From positions 95,432 to 159,293 of the forward strand of contig PNAI01000044.1 of NCBI GenBank assembly GCA_003169835.1: a DNA stretch of 63,862 nucleotides, read 5' to 3'. A program made the position numbers and the translations under genes. Shown here piece by piece: positions 42,507 to 51,680 of the stretch. The DNA is from Hyphomicrobiales bacterium. GTDB lineage: Bacteria; Pseudomonadota; Alphaproteobacteria; Rhizobiales; Xanthobacteraceae. How positions within the stretch are numbered: position 1 is the stretch's first letter; each line of letters starts with the position of its first letter. The notes beneath the pieces are model-generated. The model saw only the letters and a program-made list of their open reading frames with translations. It had not been told where the DNA came from and did not search any database.

Positions 42507-43877
42507 ATGGCGTCCGATATCCTGATCGTCGACGACGAATCCGACATCCGCGAACTGGTCGCTGGCCTTTTGCAGGACGAGGGACACACGACCCGCACGG
42601 CGGGCGATAGCGATGCGGCCATCGCCGCGATCGGGTCGCGCCGGCCGAACCTCGTATTCCTGGATATCTGGTTGCAGGGCAGCCGTCTCGATGGGCTGCA
42701 ATTGCTCGACAGCATCAAGGAGCAGCATCCCGAATTGCCGGTGGTCATGATTTCAGGCCACGGCAATATCGAGACCGCGGTGTCGGCGATCAAACGCGGC
42801 GCTTATGATTTTATCGAAAAGCCGTTCAAGGCCGATCGTCTCATGCTGGTCGCGGACCGCGCGCTTGAGACATCGCGGCTCAAACGCGAGGTGAGGGAGC
42901 TCAAGGCGCTAGCCCCGTTGCCGACACGAATGATCGGGGGCGCGCCGTCCATCAATCAGCTGCGCCAAGCCATCGAGAAGGTAGCGCCGACGAACAGCCG
43001 GGTGCTGATCGTCGGGCCACCCGGCGCCGGTAAGGAACTTACGGCCCGTGCGCTGCATACGCTGTCATCGCGCGCGCACGGTCCATTCGTCGTCATCAAC
43101 GCGGCCGCGATCACGCCCGATCGCATGGAAATAGAATTGTTCGGAGTGGAACAAGCCAATGGCGAGCAGGCGCGCAAGGTGGGCGCACTGGAAGAGGCGC
43201 ACGGCGGGACGCTGTTTATCGATGAGATCACAGACATGCCGCGCGAGACACAGAGCAAGATCCTGCGCGTGCTGGTCGACCAGACGTTTTCGCGGGTTGA
43301 CGGCGTGATCAAGGTCGCGGTGGACGTGCGGATCATTTCCTCGACCAGCCGCAACATCGAGGCCGAGATCGGCGCCGGCAGGTTCCGCGAGGACCTCTAT
43401 CATCGGCTCTCGGTTGTGCCGATCCGGGTGCCGTCGCTGGCCGAGCGGCGCGAAGACATACCTCCGTTGGTTGATTATTTCATGGAACAGATTTCGCACG
43501 CGACCGGACTGCCGCAGCGAAAAATCGGCGCCGATGCGTTGGCGGTGCTGCAGTCGCACAATTGGCCGGGCAATGTGCGGCAACTGCGCAACAACGTGGA
43601 ACGCTTGATGATTCTCGCGGGAGGCGATGCGGGTGCTGTCATCACGGCAAGCATGCTGCCGCAGGACGTGGGCGCGATGGTGCCGACCATGCCAAACGGC
43701 AGCGGTGGCGAGCGGCTCATGGGTGTGGCGCTGCGCGAGGCGCGTGAGTTATTCGAGCGTGAGTATCTGCTCGCCCAGATCAACCGCTTCGGCGGAAATA
43801 TCTCGCGTACCGCCGAATTCGTCGGCATGGAGCGCTCGGCCTTGCATCGCAAGCTCAAGGCGCTGGGGATCGGCTAG
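42507..43877 (+). CDS. ntrX: response regulator NtrX
   Basis: Partner of NtrY. The 456-residue protein has a receiver domain with Asp53 in NLVFLDIWLQGSRLDG, an AAA+ domain with Walker A VGPPGAGKELTARAL near 170 and Walker B GGTLFIDEITDMP, and a Fis-type C-terminal helix-turn-helix (RFGGNISRTAEFVGMERSAL). Where NtrC has GAFTGA, this protein reads GVEQANGEQARKVGALEEA, so the sigma-54 contact loop is missing. That is normal for NtrX and means it probably acts as a DNA-binding regulator of sigma-70 promoters. Confidence 0.95.
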   Translation: MASDILIVDDESDIRELVAGLLQDEGHTTRTAGDSDAAIAAIGSRRPNLVFLDIWLQGSRLDGLQLLDSIKEQHPELPVVMISGHGNIETAVSAIKRGAYDFIEKPFKADRLMLVADRALETSRLKREVRELKALAPLPTRMIGGAPSINQLRQAIEKVAPTNSRVLIVGPPGAGKELTARALHTLSSRAHGPFVVINAAAITPDRMEIELFGVEQANGEQARKVGALEEAHGGTLFIDEITDMPRETQSKILRVLVDQTFSRVDGVIKVAVDVRIISSTSRNIEAEIGAGRFREDLYHRLSVVPIRVPSLAERREDIPPLVDYFMEQISHATGLPQRKIGADALAVLQSHNWPGNVRQLRNNVERLMILAGGDAGAVITASMLPQDVGAMVPTMPNGSGGERLMGVALREARELFEREYLLAQINRFGGNISRTAEFVGMERSALHRKLKALGIG

Positions 43878-43892
43878 TCTTCGGGTCAATCG

Positions 43893-44750
43893 ATGTCGCG
43901 CATTGCCTATGTCAACGGCCGCTACGTCCCGCTGTGTCAGGCCGTGGTGAATATCGAGGATCGCGGATATCAGTTTTCCGACGGTGTGTACGAAGTCTGC
44001 GAGGTGAGGGAAGGGCGCCTCATCGACGAACGGCGGCATCTTGGACGGCTTGCCTATTCGCTGAAGGAACTACGCATAGCCGAACCGATGGCGATGTCCG
44101 CGCTCGGCGTTGTCATGCGCGAGGTGGTAGCGCGCAATCGCGTAAATTGGGGCATCGTCTATCTGCAGGTTACGCGTGGCGTCGCGCGGCGCGACCACGC
44201 GTTTCCGCCGGCGGGCACGCGGCCAAGTCTGGTCATCACCGCACGCAGCCTCGAGCTCGCAAGTGCTGAGCACATCGCGGCCGATGGTGTCGCGGTGATC
44301 ACGGTTCCGGACAACCGATGGGAGCGCGTCGACATCAAGTCTGTTTCGCTGCTGCCGAATGTGCTGGCCAAACAGGTGGCGCGGGAAGCGGGCGCGCGCG
44401 AAGCATGGTTTGTGGACAAGCAAGGCCGGGTGACGGAAGGCTCATCGAGCAATGCATGGATCGTGACGCGAGACGGCAAAGTGGTCACGCATCAGGTCGG
44501 ACACGATATCTTAAGAGGGATCACGCGCACGGTTCTGGTTGATGTCATTACGGCGCAAGGTCTCACGTTGGAAGAGCGCGCCTTCACAGTGGAGGAGGCC
44601 TATGCCGCGCGTGAAGCGTTCCTGACGTCGGCAAGCCAGATTGTGCTCCCGGTCGTGCGCATCGACGGACGGCCCATCGGCAACGGTGCGCCGGGGTTGA
44701 TTGCAACGGCATTGCGGAGAGATTTCCACCGCTTTGCCGAGATGACATAG
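43893..44750 (+). CDS. dat: D-amino acid aminotransferase
   Basis: Class IV PLP aminotransferase of 285 residues. The N-terminus MSRIAYVNGRYVPLCQAVVN then IEDRGYQFSDGVYEV is typical. The PLP-binding Lys is in VDIKSVSLLPNVLAKQ near residue 147, and EGSSSNAWIV and RGITRTVLVDV bind cofactor and substrate. It lies 15 bases after ntrX and before hfq, as in Rhizobiales. Branched-chain aminotransferases are homologous; gene context supports D-alanine aminotransferase. Confidence 0.9.
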   Translation: MSRIAYVNGRYVPLCQAVVNIEDRGYQFSDGVYEVCEVREGRLIDERRHLGRLAYSLKELRIAEPMAMSALGVVMREVVARNRVNWGIVYLQVTRGVARRDHAFPPAGTRPSLVITARSLELASAEHIAADGVAVITVPDNRWERVDIKSVSLLPNVLAKQVAREAGAREAWFVDKQGRVTEGSSSNAWIVTRDGKVVTHQVGHDILRGITRTVLVDVITAQGLTLEERAFTVEEAYAAREAFLTSASQIVLPVVRIDGRPIGNGAPGLIATALRRDFHRFAEMT

Positions 44751-44920
44751 AGTTCTTGGCTTGAAATCCGGCAGGTATCGCCCCCAACTTGTGCTTGCAC
44801 TGGGGTCGGACGTGCCATCTAATGGACGGGCCCCAAGCCAACCGGACGCACAAACAGCCCGGCGGCTTGTGAAACAACATCTCGCGGCAGGGGTCCGAGA
44901 GCAATAATGGAACAATGGCA

Positions 44921-45181
44921 ATGGCGGCCGAACGCGCACAAAACCTACAAGACACCTTTCTCAACCACGTTCGCAAAGCAAAAATTCCACTCACCATTTT
45001 TTTGGTCAATGGGGTGAAATTGCAGGGCGTGGTCACCTGGTTCGATAATTTCTGCGTGCTGTTGCGACGAGATGGTCATTCTCAGCTCGTCTACAAGCAC
45101 GCGATCTCCACGATCATGCCGGGTCACCCGATCCAGCTGTTCGAAGGCGGCGAGGAACCGCAAGTCGCGGAAAAGGTCTGA
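44921..45181 (+). CDS. hfq: RNA chaperone Hfq
   Basis: Hexameric Sm-like protein that pairs small RNAs with mRNAs. From the ATG at 44921 it is 86 residues ([20 protein letters not shown]); an ATG two codons earlier is possible. Sm1 is [20 protein letters not shown] with VLLRR after it, and Sm2 is [16 protein letters not shown] with the YKHA signature. It is followed directly by hflX. The 164-base region after dat probably has its promoter; GTCCGAGAGCAA precedes the start. Confidence 0.96.
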   Translation: MAAERAQNLQDTFLNHVRKAKIPLTIFLVNGVKLQGVVTWFDNFCVLLRRDGHSQLVYKHAISTIMPGHPIQLFEGGEEPQVAEKV

Positions 45182-46546
45182 TTGGAGCCGCGCCCACGCG
45201 ACTCGAATTCGGACGTCTTGAGCCTCACGGACTCAGGCACCGGGCGCGCTATCGTCGTCGGACCTTATCGGCGCGCGGATACGCGTAACGATTTGCACCA
45301 GCGGTTGCCGGCCGCGCGGCTTGAAGAAGCCGTGGGGCTCGCGCGCGCGATCGAGCTTGAGGTGGTCAATTCCGGGATCGCGCCGCTCAGCAGTACCAGG
45401 CCTGCGACCTACATCGGCAAGGGCAAGGTCGAGGAGATCGCAGGGCTGGTCAAAAGCCTGGAAGCGGGGCTTGTCGTGATGGACTGCGCGCTCTCGCCGG
45501 TGCAACAGCGCAATCTTGAAAAGGCGTGGTCGGCCAAGGTGCTCGACCGCACCGGACTCATCCTGGAAATCTTCGGACGCCGCGCGCATACGCGCGAAGG
45601 TGCGCTGCAGGTCGAGCACGCGCATCTGACCTATCAGAAGAGCAGGCTGGTGCGCTCGTGGACGCATCTTGAACGCCAGCGTGGCGGCTTCGGCTTCCTC
45701 GGCGGACCTGGCGAGACGCAACTTGAGGCGGATCGCCGCATGATCGAGGAGCGGCTTGCGCGGATCGAGACCGAGCTCGAGAAGGTCAAGAAGCGGCGGA
45801 ACCTGCACCGGAAGAGCCGCGCGCGCGTGCCGTATCCGATCGCTGCGCTGGTCGGGTACACCAACGCCGGCAAATCGACCCTGTTCAACCGATTGACGCA
45901 AGCCACCGTGCTGGAAGCCGACATGCTGTTCGCGACGCTCGATCCGACACTGCGCGTGGTGAGGCTGCCCAACGGACTCAAGGTTATCGTGTCCGACACC
46001 GTGGGCTTTATTTCTGATTTGCCGACAATGCTGGTTGCGGCGTTTCGCGCTACGCTGGAAGAGGTAATCGAGGCGGATGTGATTTTGCATGTGCGCGATA
46101 TTTCGCATGAAGACAGCGAAGCGCAGGCATGCGACGTTACGGAAGTGCTGCGCGCGCTTGACATTGCTCCGGAAGACCCGCGGCTGATCGAAGTGTGGAA
46201 CAAGATCGACCGGCTCGATACGGAGGGCCGTGCGGGGCTTGCGAATGTCGTGGCGCGTAAGCCTGCGGATCGGCGGCCGGTGCTGCTGTCGGCGTTGGGC
46301 GGCGAGGGGTTCGACCGGCTCGCGAGCGCGATCGAAGAACGGCTCAGTCTGAGCCGCGTGGTGTTCGATCTTGCGCTCGATCCGGCGGACGGGGCAGGAG
46401 TGAGCTGGCTCTATCGCAACGCGGAAGTGATGGCGAAGGCTATGCGTGAGGATGGGCGGTTCGTGCTCAAGGTGCGGGTCGATCGGGCGAAGGCAGATCT
46501 GGTGAAAGCGAAATTCAGCGAGCCTGTGAAGCCGCCATTATCGTGA
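45182..46546 (+). CDS. hflX: GTPase HflX
   Basis: Ribosome-splitting GTPase. The 454-residue product begins on a TTG that directly follows the hfq stop; no better start fits the conserved N-terminal domain (GRAIVVGPYRRADTRND). The glycine-rich segment is RGGFGFLGGPGETQLEADRR, and GTP-binding motifs are GYTNAGKSTLFNRLT (G1), DTVGFISDLPTMLVAAFR (G3), and NKIDRLD (G4). Its end overlaps mazG on the other strand by nine bases. Confidence 0.94.
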   Translation: MEPRPRDSNSDVLSLTDSGTGRAIVVGPYRRADTRNDLHQRLPAARLEEAVGLARAIELEVVNSGIAPLSSTRPATYIGKGKVEEIAGLVKSLEAGLVVMDCALSPVQQRNLEKAWSAKVLDRTGLILEIFGRRAHTREGALQVEHAHLTYQKSRLVRSWTHLERQRGGFGFLGGPGETQLEADRRMIEERLARIETELEKVKKRRNLHRKSRARVPYPIAALVGYTNAGKSTLFNRLTQATVLEADMLFATLDPTLRVVRLPNGLKVIVSDTVGFISDLPTMLVAAFRATLEEVIEADVILHVRDISHEDSEAQACDVTEVLRALDIAPEDPRLIEVWNKIDRLDTEGRAGLANVVARKPADRRPVLLSALGGEGFDRLASAIEERLSLSRVVFDLALDPADGAGVSWLYRNAEVMAKAMREDGRFVLKVRVDRAKADLVKAKFSEPVKPPLS

Positions 46547-47464
46547 GCGGTGCGCGCGACTGCGTTTCACGCGCGGCGAATGACGCTTGGCCTTTCGTGC
46601 CGCCGATTTGACCGCAGTATTAGGACGAGGGGCTTTTCGTTCCGCCAGCTTCGCCTCGTTCCAGAGCGCGTCCATTTTGGTCAGGGACGAATTTGCGGGC
46701 TTCCTGCCACGCTTGGCGAGCGCGTTTTCGATTGCGCCGAAACGACGTTCAAATTTCAGATTGGTCATACGCACGGCGGCTTCAGGATCGACGTCGAGAT
46801 GGCGGGCGAGGTTTACGACGGCGAAAAGCAGATCGCCAAGCTCGGCCGCGGCCTTGGTTCGATTGCCTGAAGTGATTTCGGTGGCGATTTCGTCCGCCTC
46901 CTCGCGAATTTTCGAAAGCACCGCCATGGGGTCGTTCCAATCGAAACCGACCTTGCTGGCCTTGCGCTGCAATTTCAGCGCACGCGTAAGGGCAGGGAGA
47001 CCGACTGGAACGCCGGCCAGTGCACTTTCCTGGCTTCTGTCCTTGGATTTTTGCCTCGCGGCCTTCTGTTGCTTCTCCTGAGCTTTTATGCTGTCCCAAA
47101 GGCGCTCGACGGCTTTGGGTGAGAGGTTCTTGGCATCACCGAACACGTGGGGATGGCGTCGCAAGAGCTTGGCCGTGATGCCTGAGACAACGTCGCCGAA
47201 ATCGAACGCGGCTTGCTCTTCAGCCATGCGGGCATGGAACACGACCTGGAGCAAGAGATCGCCGAGCTCCTCGCACAGGTCGGCAAGGTTGTTCCGGGCG
47301 ATGGCGTCCGCCACCTCGTAGGCTTCCTCGATTGTGTAGGGCGCGATGGTCGAGAAGTCCTGTTCGAGGTCCCACGGACAGCCGCTGCCGGGCGTGCGCA
47401 AGGCCGCCATGATCTCGATCAGGCGTCTGATATCTCGGGAGGTTTTTTGGGGGGCTTTGGACAC
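46538..47464 (-). CDS. mazG: nucleoside triphosphate pyrophosphohydrolase MazG
   Basis: House-cleaning pyrophosphatase with two tandem MazG domains. The 308-residue protein has CPWDLEQDFSTIAPYTIEEA then YEVADAIARNNLADLCEELG in domain one (metal site in EEAYE and EELGD) and EEADEIATEITSGNRTKAAA then ELGDLLFAVVNLARHL in domain two. The C-terminus has a basic tail of about 35 residues (KSAARKAKRHSPRVKRSRAH) beyond the usual end. It converges with hflX, overlapping by nine bases. Confidence 0.94.
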   Translation of the reverse strand: MSKAPQKTSRDIRRLIEIMAALRTPGSGCPWDLEQDFSTIAPYTIEEAYEVADAIARNNLADLCEELGDLLLQVVFHARMAEEQAAFDFGDVVSGITAKLLRRHPHVFGDAKNLSPKAVERLWDSIKAQEKQQKAARQKSKDRSQESALAGVPVGLPALTRALKLQRKASKVGFDWNDPMAVLSKIREEADEIATEITSGNRTKAAAELGDLLFAVVNLARHLDVDPEAAVRMTNLKFERRFGAIENALAKRGRKPANSSLTKMDALWNEAKLAERKAPRPNTAVKSAARKAKRHSPRVKRSRAHRSR

Positions 47465-47711
47465 GGGCCAACGCCTAGCAAAGGGCGCACAAGCTTTCGA
47501 TGGGTCTATTTGGTCGGCTGAATTTTAGGGGATAATTCGGGCATACTCAGCGAGCCCAAAACAACTGATTCGCATAAGACATATTATGGAATATTTCGAT
47601 CCATATAAGCGCTATTGCGATGAAACGTAAAATTGTCGGCAAATTCAACTGGATGAAGCGGTCTGCTGTAAGGACGTGTAAGGCGCTTCGAGTTCTCAAT
47701 TAAGCCGCGAG

Positions 47712-48515
47712 CTATGGCTCGACCTTGAATTGCATTCCGTCAAATGCCGGCGCGACGTTGGCCGGCAGGTCGCGGCGCAGGACGTCGTAGTCCAGATCGG
47801 CATGCAGATTGGTCAGGATCGCGCGCTTGGGTTTAATGCGCGCCACCCAATCCAGTGCCTCTGAGAGGCTCAGATGGCTTGGATGCGGCTTGTAGCGCAG
47901 CGCATCGAGGATCCAGAAGTCTAGCCCAGCAAGCGCGGAAACGCTCTCGGCTGGCAGGTCGCTCAGATCGCAGGAATAGGCCAGGGAGCCGAAGCGAAAG
48001 CCCAGCGTCGAGATGCCGCCATGGGCCTGCAGGTAAGGCAGCGCGGTAATCGGGCCCCCTTTCCCGTCGATGATCACTGGCCGGCCAGCGGCGATGCGAT
48101 GCTCGTTCAGGATCGGCGGGTATTCGCTGCCCGGCGGTGTCGCGAAACAATAGGCGAAACGGGTGCGGAGCAGTTCGGACGTCACGGCATCTGTATAGAC
48201 GTCGATACGGCGACGCTTGTGCAGCACGAGCGCACGCAAATCGTCGATGCCGTGGATGTGGTCGGCATGGGCATGGGTGTAGAGCACGCCGTCAAGCCAC
48301 GACACATTGGCATCAAGTAACTGTTCGCGCAGATCAGGCGGGGTGTCGATCAGGACGCGCGTGGTGGCGCCTGTGTGGTTGCGTCGTTCGATCAGGAGCG
48401 CAGTGCGGCGGCGGCGGTTTTTTGGATTTTTCGGATCGCAATCGCCCCAGCCCAGACCCGGGCGTGGCACGCCGCCGGAAGAACCGCAGCCGAGAATGGT
48501 GAATGTCAGCGTCAT
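47712..48515 (-). CDS. MBL-fold metallo-hydrolase, PhnP-like
   Basis: A 267-residue phosphodiesterase-like enzyme starting MTLTFTILGCGSSGGVPRPG. The metal motif is YTHAHADHIHGIDDLRAL near residues 77-94, and later ligands are in YSCDLSDLP and LTNLHADLDYDVL. From context (metG-tatD-this gene) it is the conserved alphaproteobacterial hydrolase of the tmk-holB-metG-tatD group. Activity on cyclic phosphodiesters, as in PhnP, is possible. The ATG at 48515 overlaps tatD by four bases. Confidence 0.88.
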   Translation of the reverse strand: MTLTFTILGCGSSGGVPRPGLGWGDCDPKNPKNRRRRTALLIERRNHTGATTRVLIDTPPDLREQLLDANVSWLDGVLYTHAHADHIHGIDDLRALVLHKRRRIDVYTDAVTSELLRTRFAYCFATPPGSEYPPILNEHRIAAGRPVIIDGKGGPITALPYLQAHGGISTLGFRFGSLAYSCDLSDLPAESVSALAGLDFWILDALRYKPHPSHLSLSEALDWVARIKPKRAILTNLHADLDYDVLRRDLPANVAPAFDGMQFKVEP

Positions 48516-49306
48516 GCGGCGACTGCTGCGGGGCGCGGGACTTTGGAAAACAAGCGGAAGAAATTTTCCGTTGTCTGGCGTGCGATCTCTGCTTCGGTCG
48601 TGCCGCGCACATCGGCGAGTACTTTGGCGGTTTCCACCACATAAGCCGGCTCGCAACGCTTGCCGCGGTAGCGGCCGGGCGCGAGATATGGCGCATCGGT
48701 TTCGATCAAAATGCGATCGGCCGGAAGCGCTGCCGCGATGGCGCGCAGATCGTCAGATTTATTGAACGTCAGAATGCCGGTGAATGACACATAGAGGCCA
48801 AGCTCGATGCCTCTGAAAGCCAAATCGCGGCCGCCGGTGAAGCAATGCAGCACAGCCGGAAACGCGCCAATCTTGGTTTCTTCGGTGAGGATTTTCGCGG
48901 TGTCTGCGTCGGCTTCGCGCGTATGAATCACAAGCGGTAGGGCGGTCTCGCGCGCGGCCGCAATGTGGCGGCGGAAGCCTTGCTCCTGCGCGGGTCGTGG
49001 GCTGTGATCATAGTGGTAGTCGAGCCCTGCCTCCCCGATCGCGACGACCTTTGGATGCTTCGTGCGCGCGACCAGATCGTCCATCGTCACTTCGGGTTCT
49101 TCTTGTGCATGATGCGGGTGGGTGCCGACCGAGCAGAAGACATCGGGAAATCGCTCCGCGATGGCGAGCACCTTGGCGTGTTGTGCAACGCGGGTTGAGA
49201 TCGTGACCATGCGGCCGATGCCGGCCGAGTGTGCGCGGGCGACGACGGCATCAAGCTCGTTGGCGAAATCCGGAAAATCGAGATGGCAATGGCTGTCGAC
49301 CAGCAT
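48512..49306 (-). CDS. tatD: TatD-family DNA/RNA hydrolase
   Basis: Metal-dependent 3'-5' exonuclease of the amidohydrolase-like TIM barrel. From the ATG at 49306 it has 264 residues, starting MLVDSHCHLDFPDF with the HxH pair. The metal-bridging Glu lies in VVAIGEAGLDYHYDHSP, and other ligands are in LPLVIHTREAD, VLHCFTGG and LIETDAPYLAPGRYRG. A GTG three codons earlier (49315) would overlap metG by four bases and is a real alternative. Family length and signatures are complete. Confidence 0.93.
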   Translation of the reverse strand: MLVDSHCHLDFPDFANELDAVVARAHSAGIGRMVTISTRVAQHAKVLAIAERFPDVFCSVGTHPHHAQEEPEVTMDDLVARTKHPKVVAIGEAGLDYHYDHSPRPAQEQGFRRHIAAARETALPLVIHTREADADTAKILTEETKIGAFPAVLHCFTGGRDLAFRGIELGLYVSFTGILTFNKSDDLRAIAAALPADRILIETDAPYLAPGRYRGKRCEPAYVVETAKVLADVRGTTEAEIARQTTENFFRLFSKVPRPAAVAA

Positions 49307-49311
49307 AGCAA

Positions 49312-50889
49312 TCACTTTGTCGGTGATGTCGCGGGACTTGTCTCGGGCTCGACATAGCGCGGAAAGACCGGGCTTGGTGCTGGCAGTTTGGTTCCTGCCG
49401 CGATCCGGCTGCCGACGCCGAGCTTTGCGAATGTGCGCTCGTCGCCCGGTGGGACGCCCAGCAGATCGAGCAGCTTTCCGGCCGCAGTCGGCATGAACGG
49501 AAGGCAGAGGATCGCGGCCTGGCGCAACACTTCCGCTGTGACGTAAAGCACCGTGCCTTGGCGTGGCGGATCAGTTTTTGCGAGCGCCCAGGGCGCCTCG
49601 CCGGCGAAATAGCGATTGGCGTCGGCGATCACGGCCCAGACCTGATTGAGCACCTGGTGAAGCTGTTGAGTCTTCATGGCTTCGCGCGCGCTGATGATCA
49701 TGGCGTCGGCCGCGGCCAGAATGGTCTTGTCGTTTTCGCTATATATCCCCGGCTTTGGCAAAATGCCGTCAAGCTGGCGGGCGACCATGGAGAGCGAACG
49801 CTGCGCGAGATTCCCGAGATCGTTGGCGAGATCGGCATTGATGCGCGTCGCAATCGCCTCGTGGCTGTAATTGCCGTCCTGACCGAACGGCACCTCGCGC
49901 AAGAAAAAGTAGCGTATCGGGTCAACGCCAAAATCATCGATCAGAGAAAACGGATCGACCACATTGCCGGTCGACTTCGACATCTTCTCGCCGCGGTTGA
50001 ACAAAAATCCATGGGAGAAGATGCAGCGTGGCACCTCGACACCCGCCGACATTAGAAACGCCGGCCAATAAACCGCATGGAAGCGCACAATGTCCTTGCC
50101 GATGACATGCAGGTCGGCCGGCCAGTAGCGTTTGAATTTTTCACTGTTCGTGTCGGGATAGCCGGCGGCGGTGATGTAGTTGGTCAGCGCGTCCACCCAC
50201 ACGTACATTACGTGCTTGTTGTTGCTGGGCACGGGGATGCCCCAATTGAGCGTTGCACGCGAAATCGAGAGGTCCTGCAGCCCTCCCCGCACGAAGCTCG
50301 CAACTTCGTTGAGGCGTTCTTTCGGCAACACGAAATCCGGCACACGCGCGTAGAGATCGAGCAGCTTCTGCTGGTAGGCAGAAAGCTTGAAAAAATAACT
50401 TTCCTCCTCCACCCATTCGACCGGCGTGTTTTGTGGGCCGATACGTACACCCTGCTCGTTGAGCCGGGTTTCACTCTCGTCGTAAAACGCTTCGTCACGC
50501 ACCGAGTACCAGCCGGAATATTTGTCCTGATAGATATCGCCGTTTTTCTCCATCGCCTCCCATATTGCGATGGAGGACCGATAGTGGCGCTGTTCGGTGG
50601 TGCGGATGAAATCGTCGTTCGAGCAATTGAGCCGTTCCGCCATCGCCTTGAAGCGAGGCACGTTGCGGTCGATCAAGGTTTGCGCGGTGACGCCTTCGCG
50701 CGCCGCGGTTTGTAAAATCTTCTGACCGTGCTCGTCGGTGCCGGTCAGAAAAAACACGTCGTAGCCGTCGAGCCGCTTGAAGCGGGCGATGGCGTCGGTC
50801 GCGATTGCCTCGTAGGCATGCCCGATGTGCGGCGGCGCATTGGGGTACGAAATCGCGGTGGTGACGTAGTAGCGCGGCTTATCGGTCAT
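49312..50889 (-). CDS. metG: methionine--tRNA ligase
   Basis: Class I synthetase that charges tRNA-Met. The 525-residue product has HIGH at residues 21-24 in [11 protein letters not shown] and KMSKS at 302-306 in [15 protein letters not shown]. It lacks the C-terminal tRNA-binding (EMAP-like) extension and the zinc knuckle of the long form, as normal for the short alphaproteobacterial type. The C-terminus TSPATSPTK is low-complexity. The 138 bases before it separate it from the broken gene upstream. Confidence 0.96.
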   Translation of the reverse strand: MTDKPRYYVTTAISYPNAPPHIGHAYEAIATDAIARFKRLDGYDVFFLTGTDEHGQKILQTAAREGVTAQTLIDRNVPRFKAMAERLNCSNDDFIRTTEQRHYRSSIAIWEAMEKNGDIYQDKYSGWYSVRDEAFYDESETRLNEQGVRIGPQNTPVEWVEEESYFFKLSAYQQKLLDLYARVPDFVLPKERLNEVASFVRGGLQDLSISRATLNWGIPVPSNNKHVMYVWVDALTNYITAAGYPDTNSEKFKRYWPADLHVIGKDIVRFHAVYWPAFLMSAGVEVPRCIFSHGFLFNRGEKMSKSTGNVVDPFSLIDDFGVDPIRYFFLREVPFGQDGNYSHEAIATRINADLANDLGNLAQRSLSMVARQLDGILPKPGIYSENDKTILAAADAMIISAREAMKTQQLHQVLNQVWAVIADANRYFAGEAPWALAKTDPPRQGTVLYVTAEVLRQAAILCLPFMPTAAGKLLDLLGVPPGDERTFAKLGVGSRIAAGTKLPAPSPVFPRYVEPETSPATSPTK

Positions 50890-51027
50890 CTCAGGCTTTG
50901 ATTACAGATGTGAATTTTACGATCGTAGACGTGGATGTCCGGTAGTTCCCCGCCCATCACGCGAACAGATTGGCATGTAGGTATCAACCGCGCGTGGCCT
51001 CGGCAAGCGCGCGCCCTGGTGCGGGTC

Positions 51028-51680
51028 TCATCTCGTCAGGTCGGTCAGCATTTGGCCCCACCACGGCATGTTTTTGTCCTTGGGCAGTGCATCAAGCAGA
51101 AAGGTGACATTGAATAGCGTCATAAAATTGACGCCGCGCATTGGCGCCGAAATTTTCAGCCACCATATGCCGCCAGCGCTCGTTTTTTTTAATGCGTTGC
51201 CGGGCGGCGCGAATTCAAACGGGATGCCGGCGCTGGATCGCACCGAACGATAATCTGCTTCGCAGGTGGCCTTCCAAATAATCTCGGTTTCCGTCGACCT
51301 GCTCGCGGAACTGTAATGCTCCTCCTCATAGGCAGTGTGAAAGTGTAGTTTCCCTTGGTCGAGAGATCGGACGTGGTACGGATCAACCCCTTCCAAGGAG
51401 CGCCGGCAACCGGCATATCCGTTTCCAGAAACGAGTGGCCGAATTTTCGAAAACGCAGCCATAGCCATACACCAAAGACCAAACTCGCCATCCCTGCGAG
51501 GAGTGCAAAGGCGGAGATTGGTTGGAGAATGCTGTCGTGCAATTCGATTGGCGTATAGCGCGAGGTCCAGACAAATCCCGATACTGCGATCGCCAGCAAT
51601 ATAACCCCAGCCCAAATCCACCCTCTTCCTCCCTCTAACGGGTCTTGCTCGACGATGTGGCCAGGGCCATCAGATTTCAT
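51028..51680 (-). pseudogene. frameshifted DUF3592-like membrane protein
   Basis: The first frame begins MKSDGPGHIVEQDPLEGGRG and has two membrane helices, WIWAGVILLAIAVSGFVW and LQPISAFALLAGMASLVFGV, then GAPWKGLIRTTSDLSTKG. The coherent continuation is in another frame: AYEEEHYSSASRSTETEIIW then KATCEADYRSVRSSAGIPFE and FAPPGNAL, ending at 51028. The switch falls around 51330-51350. The layout (two helices, then a beta domain with a T-E-I-I-W-K segment) fits DUF3592-type proteins. It lies between holB and metG, which are usually close together, so it is an addition here. Confidence 0.6.

Noticed and set aside
43140..43200. NtrX as a damaged NtrC because GAFTGA is missing
   Set aside because: Absence of GAFTGA is a normal feature of NtrX, not damage.
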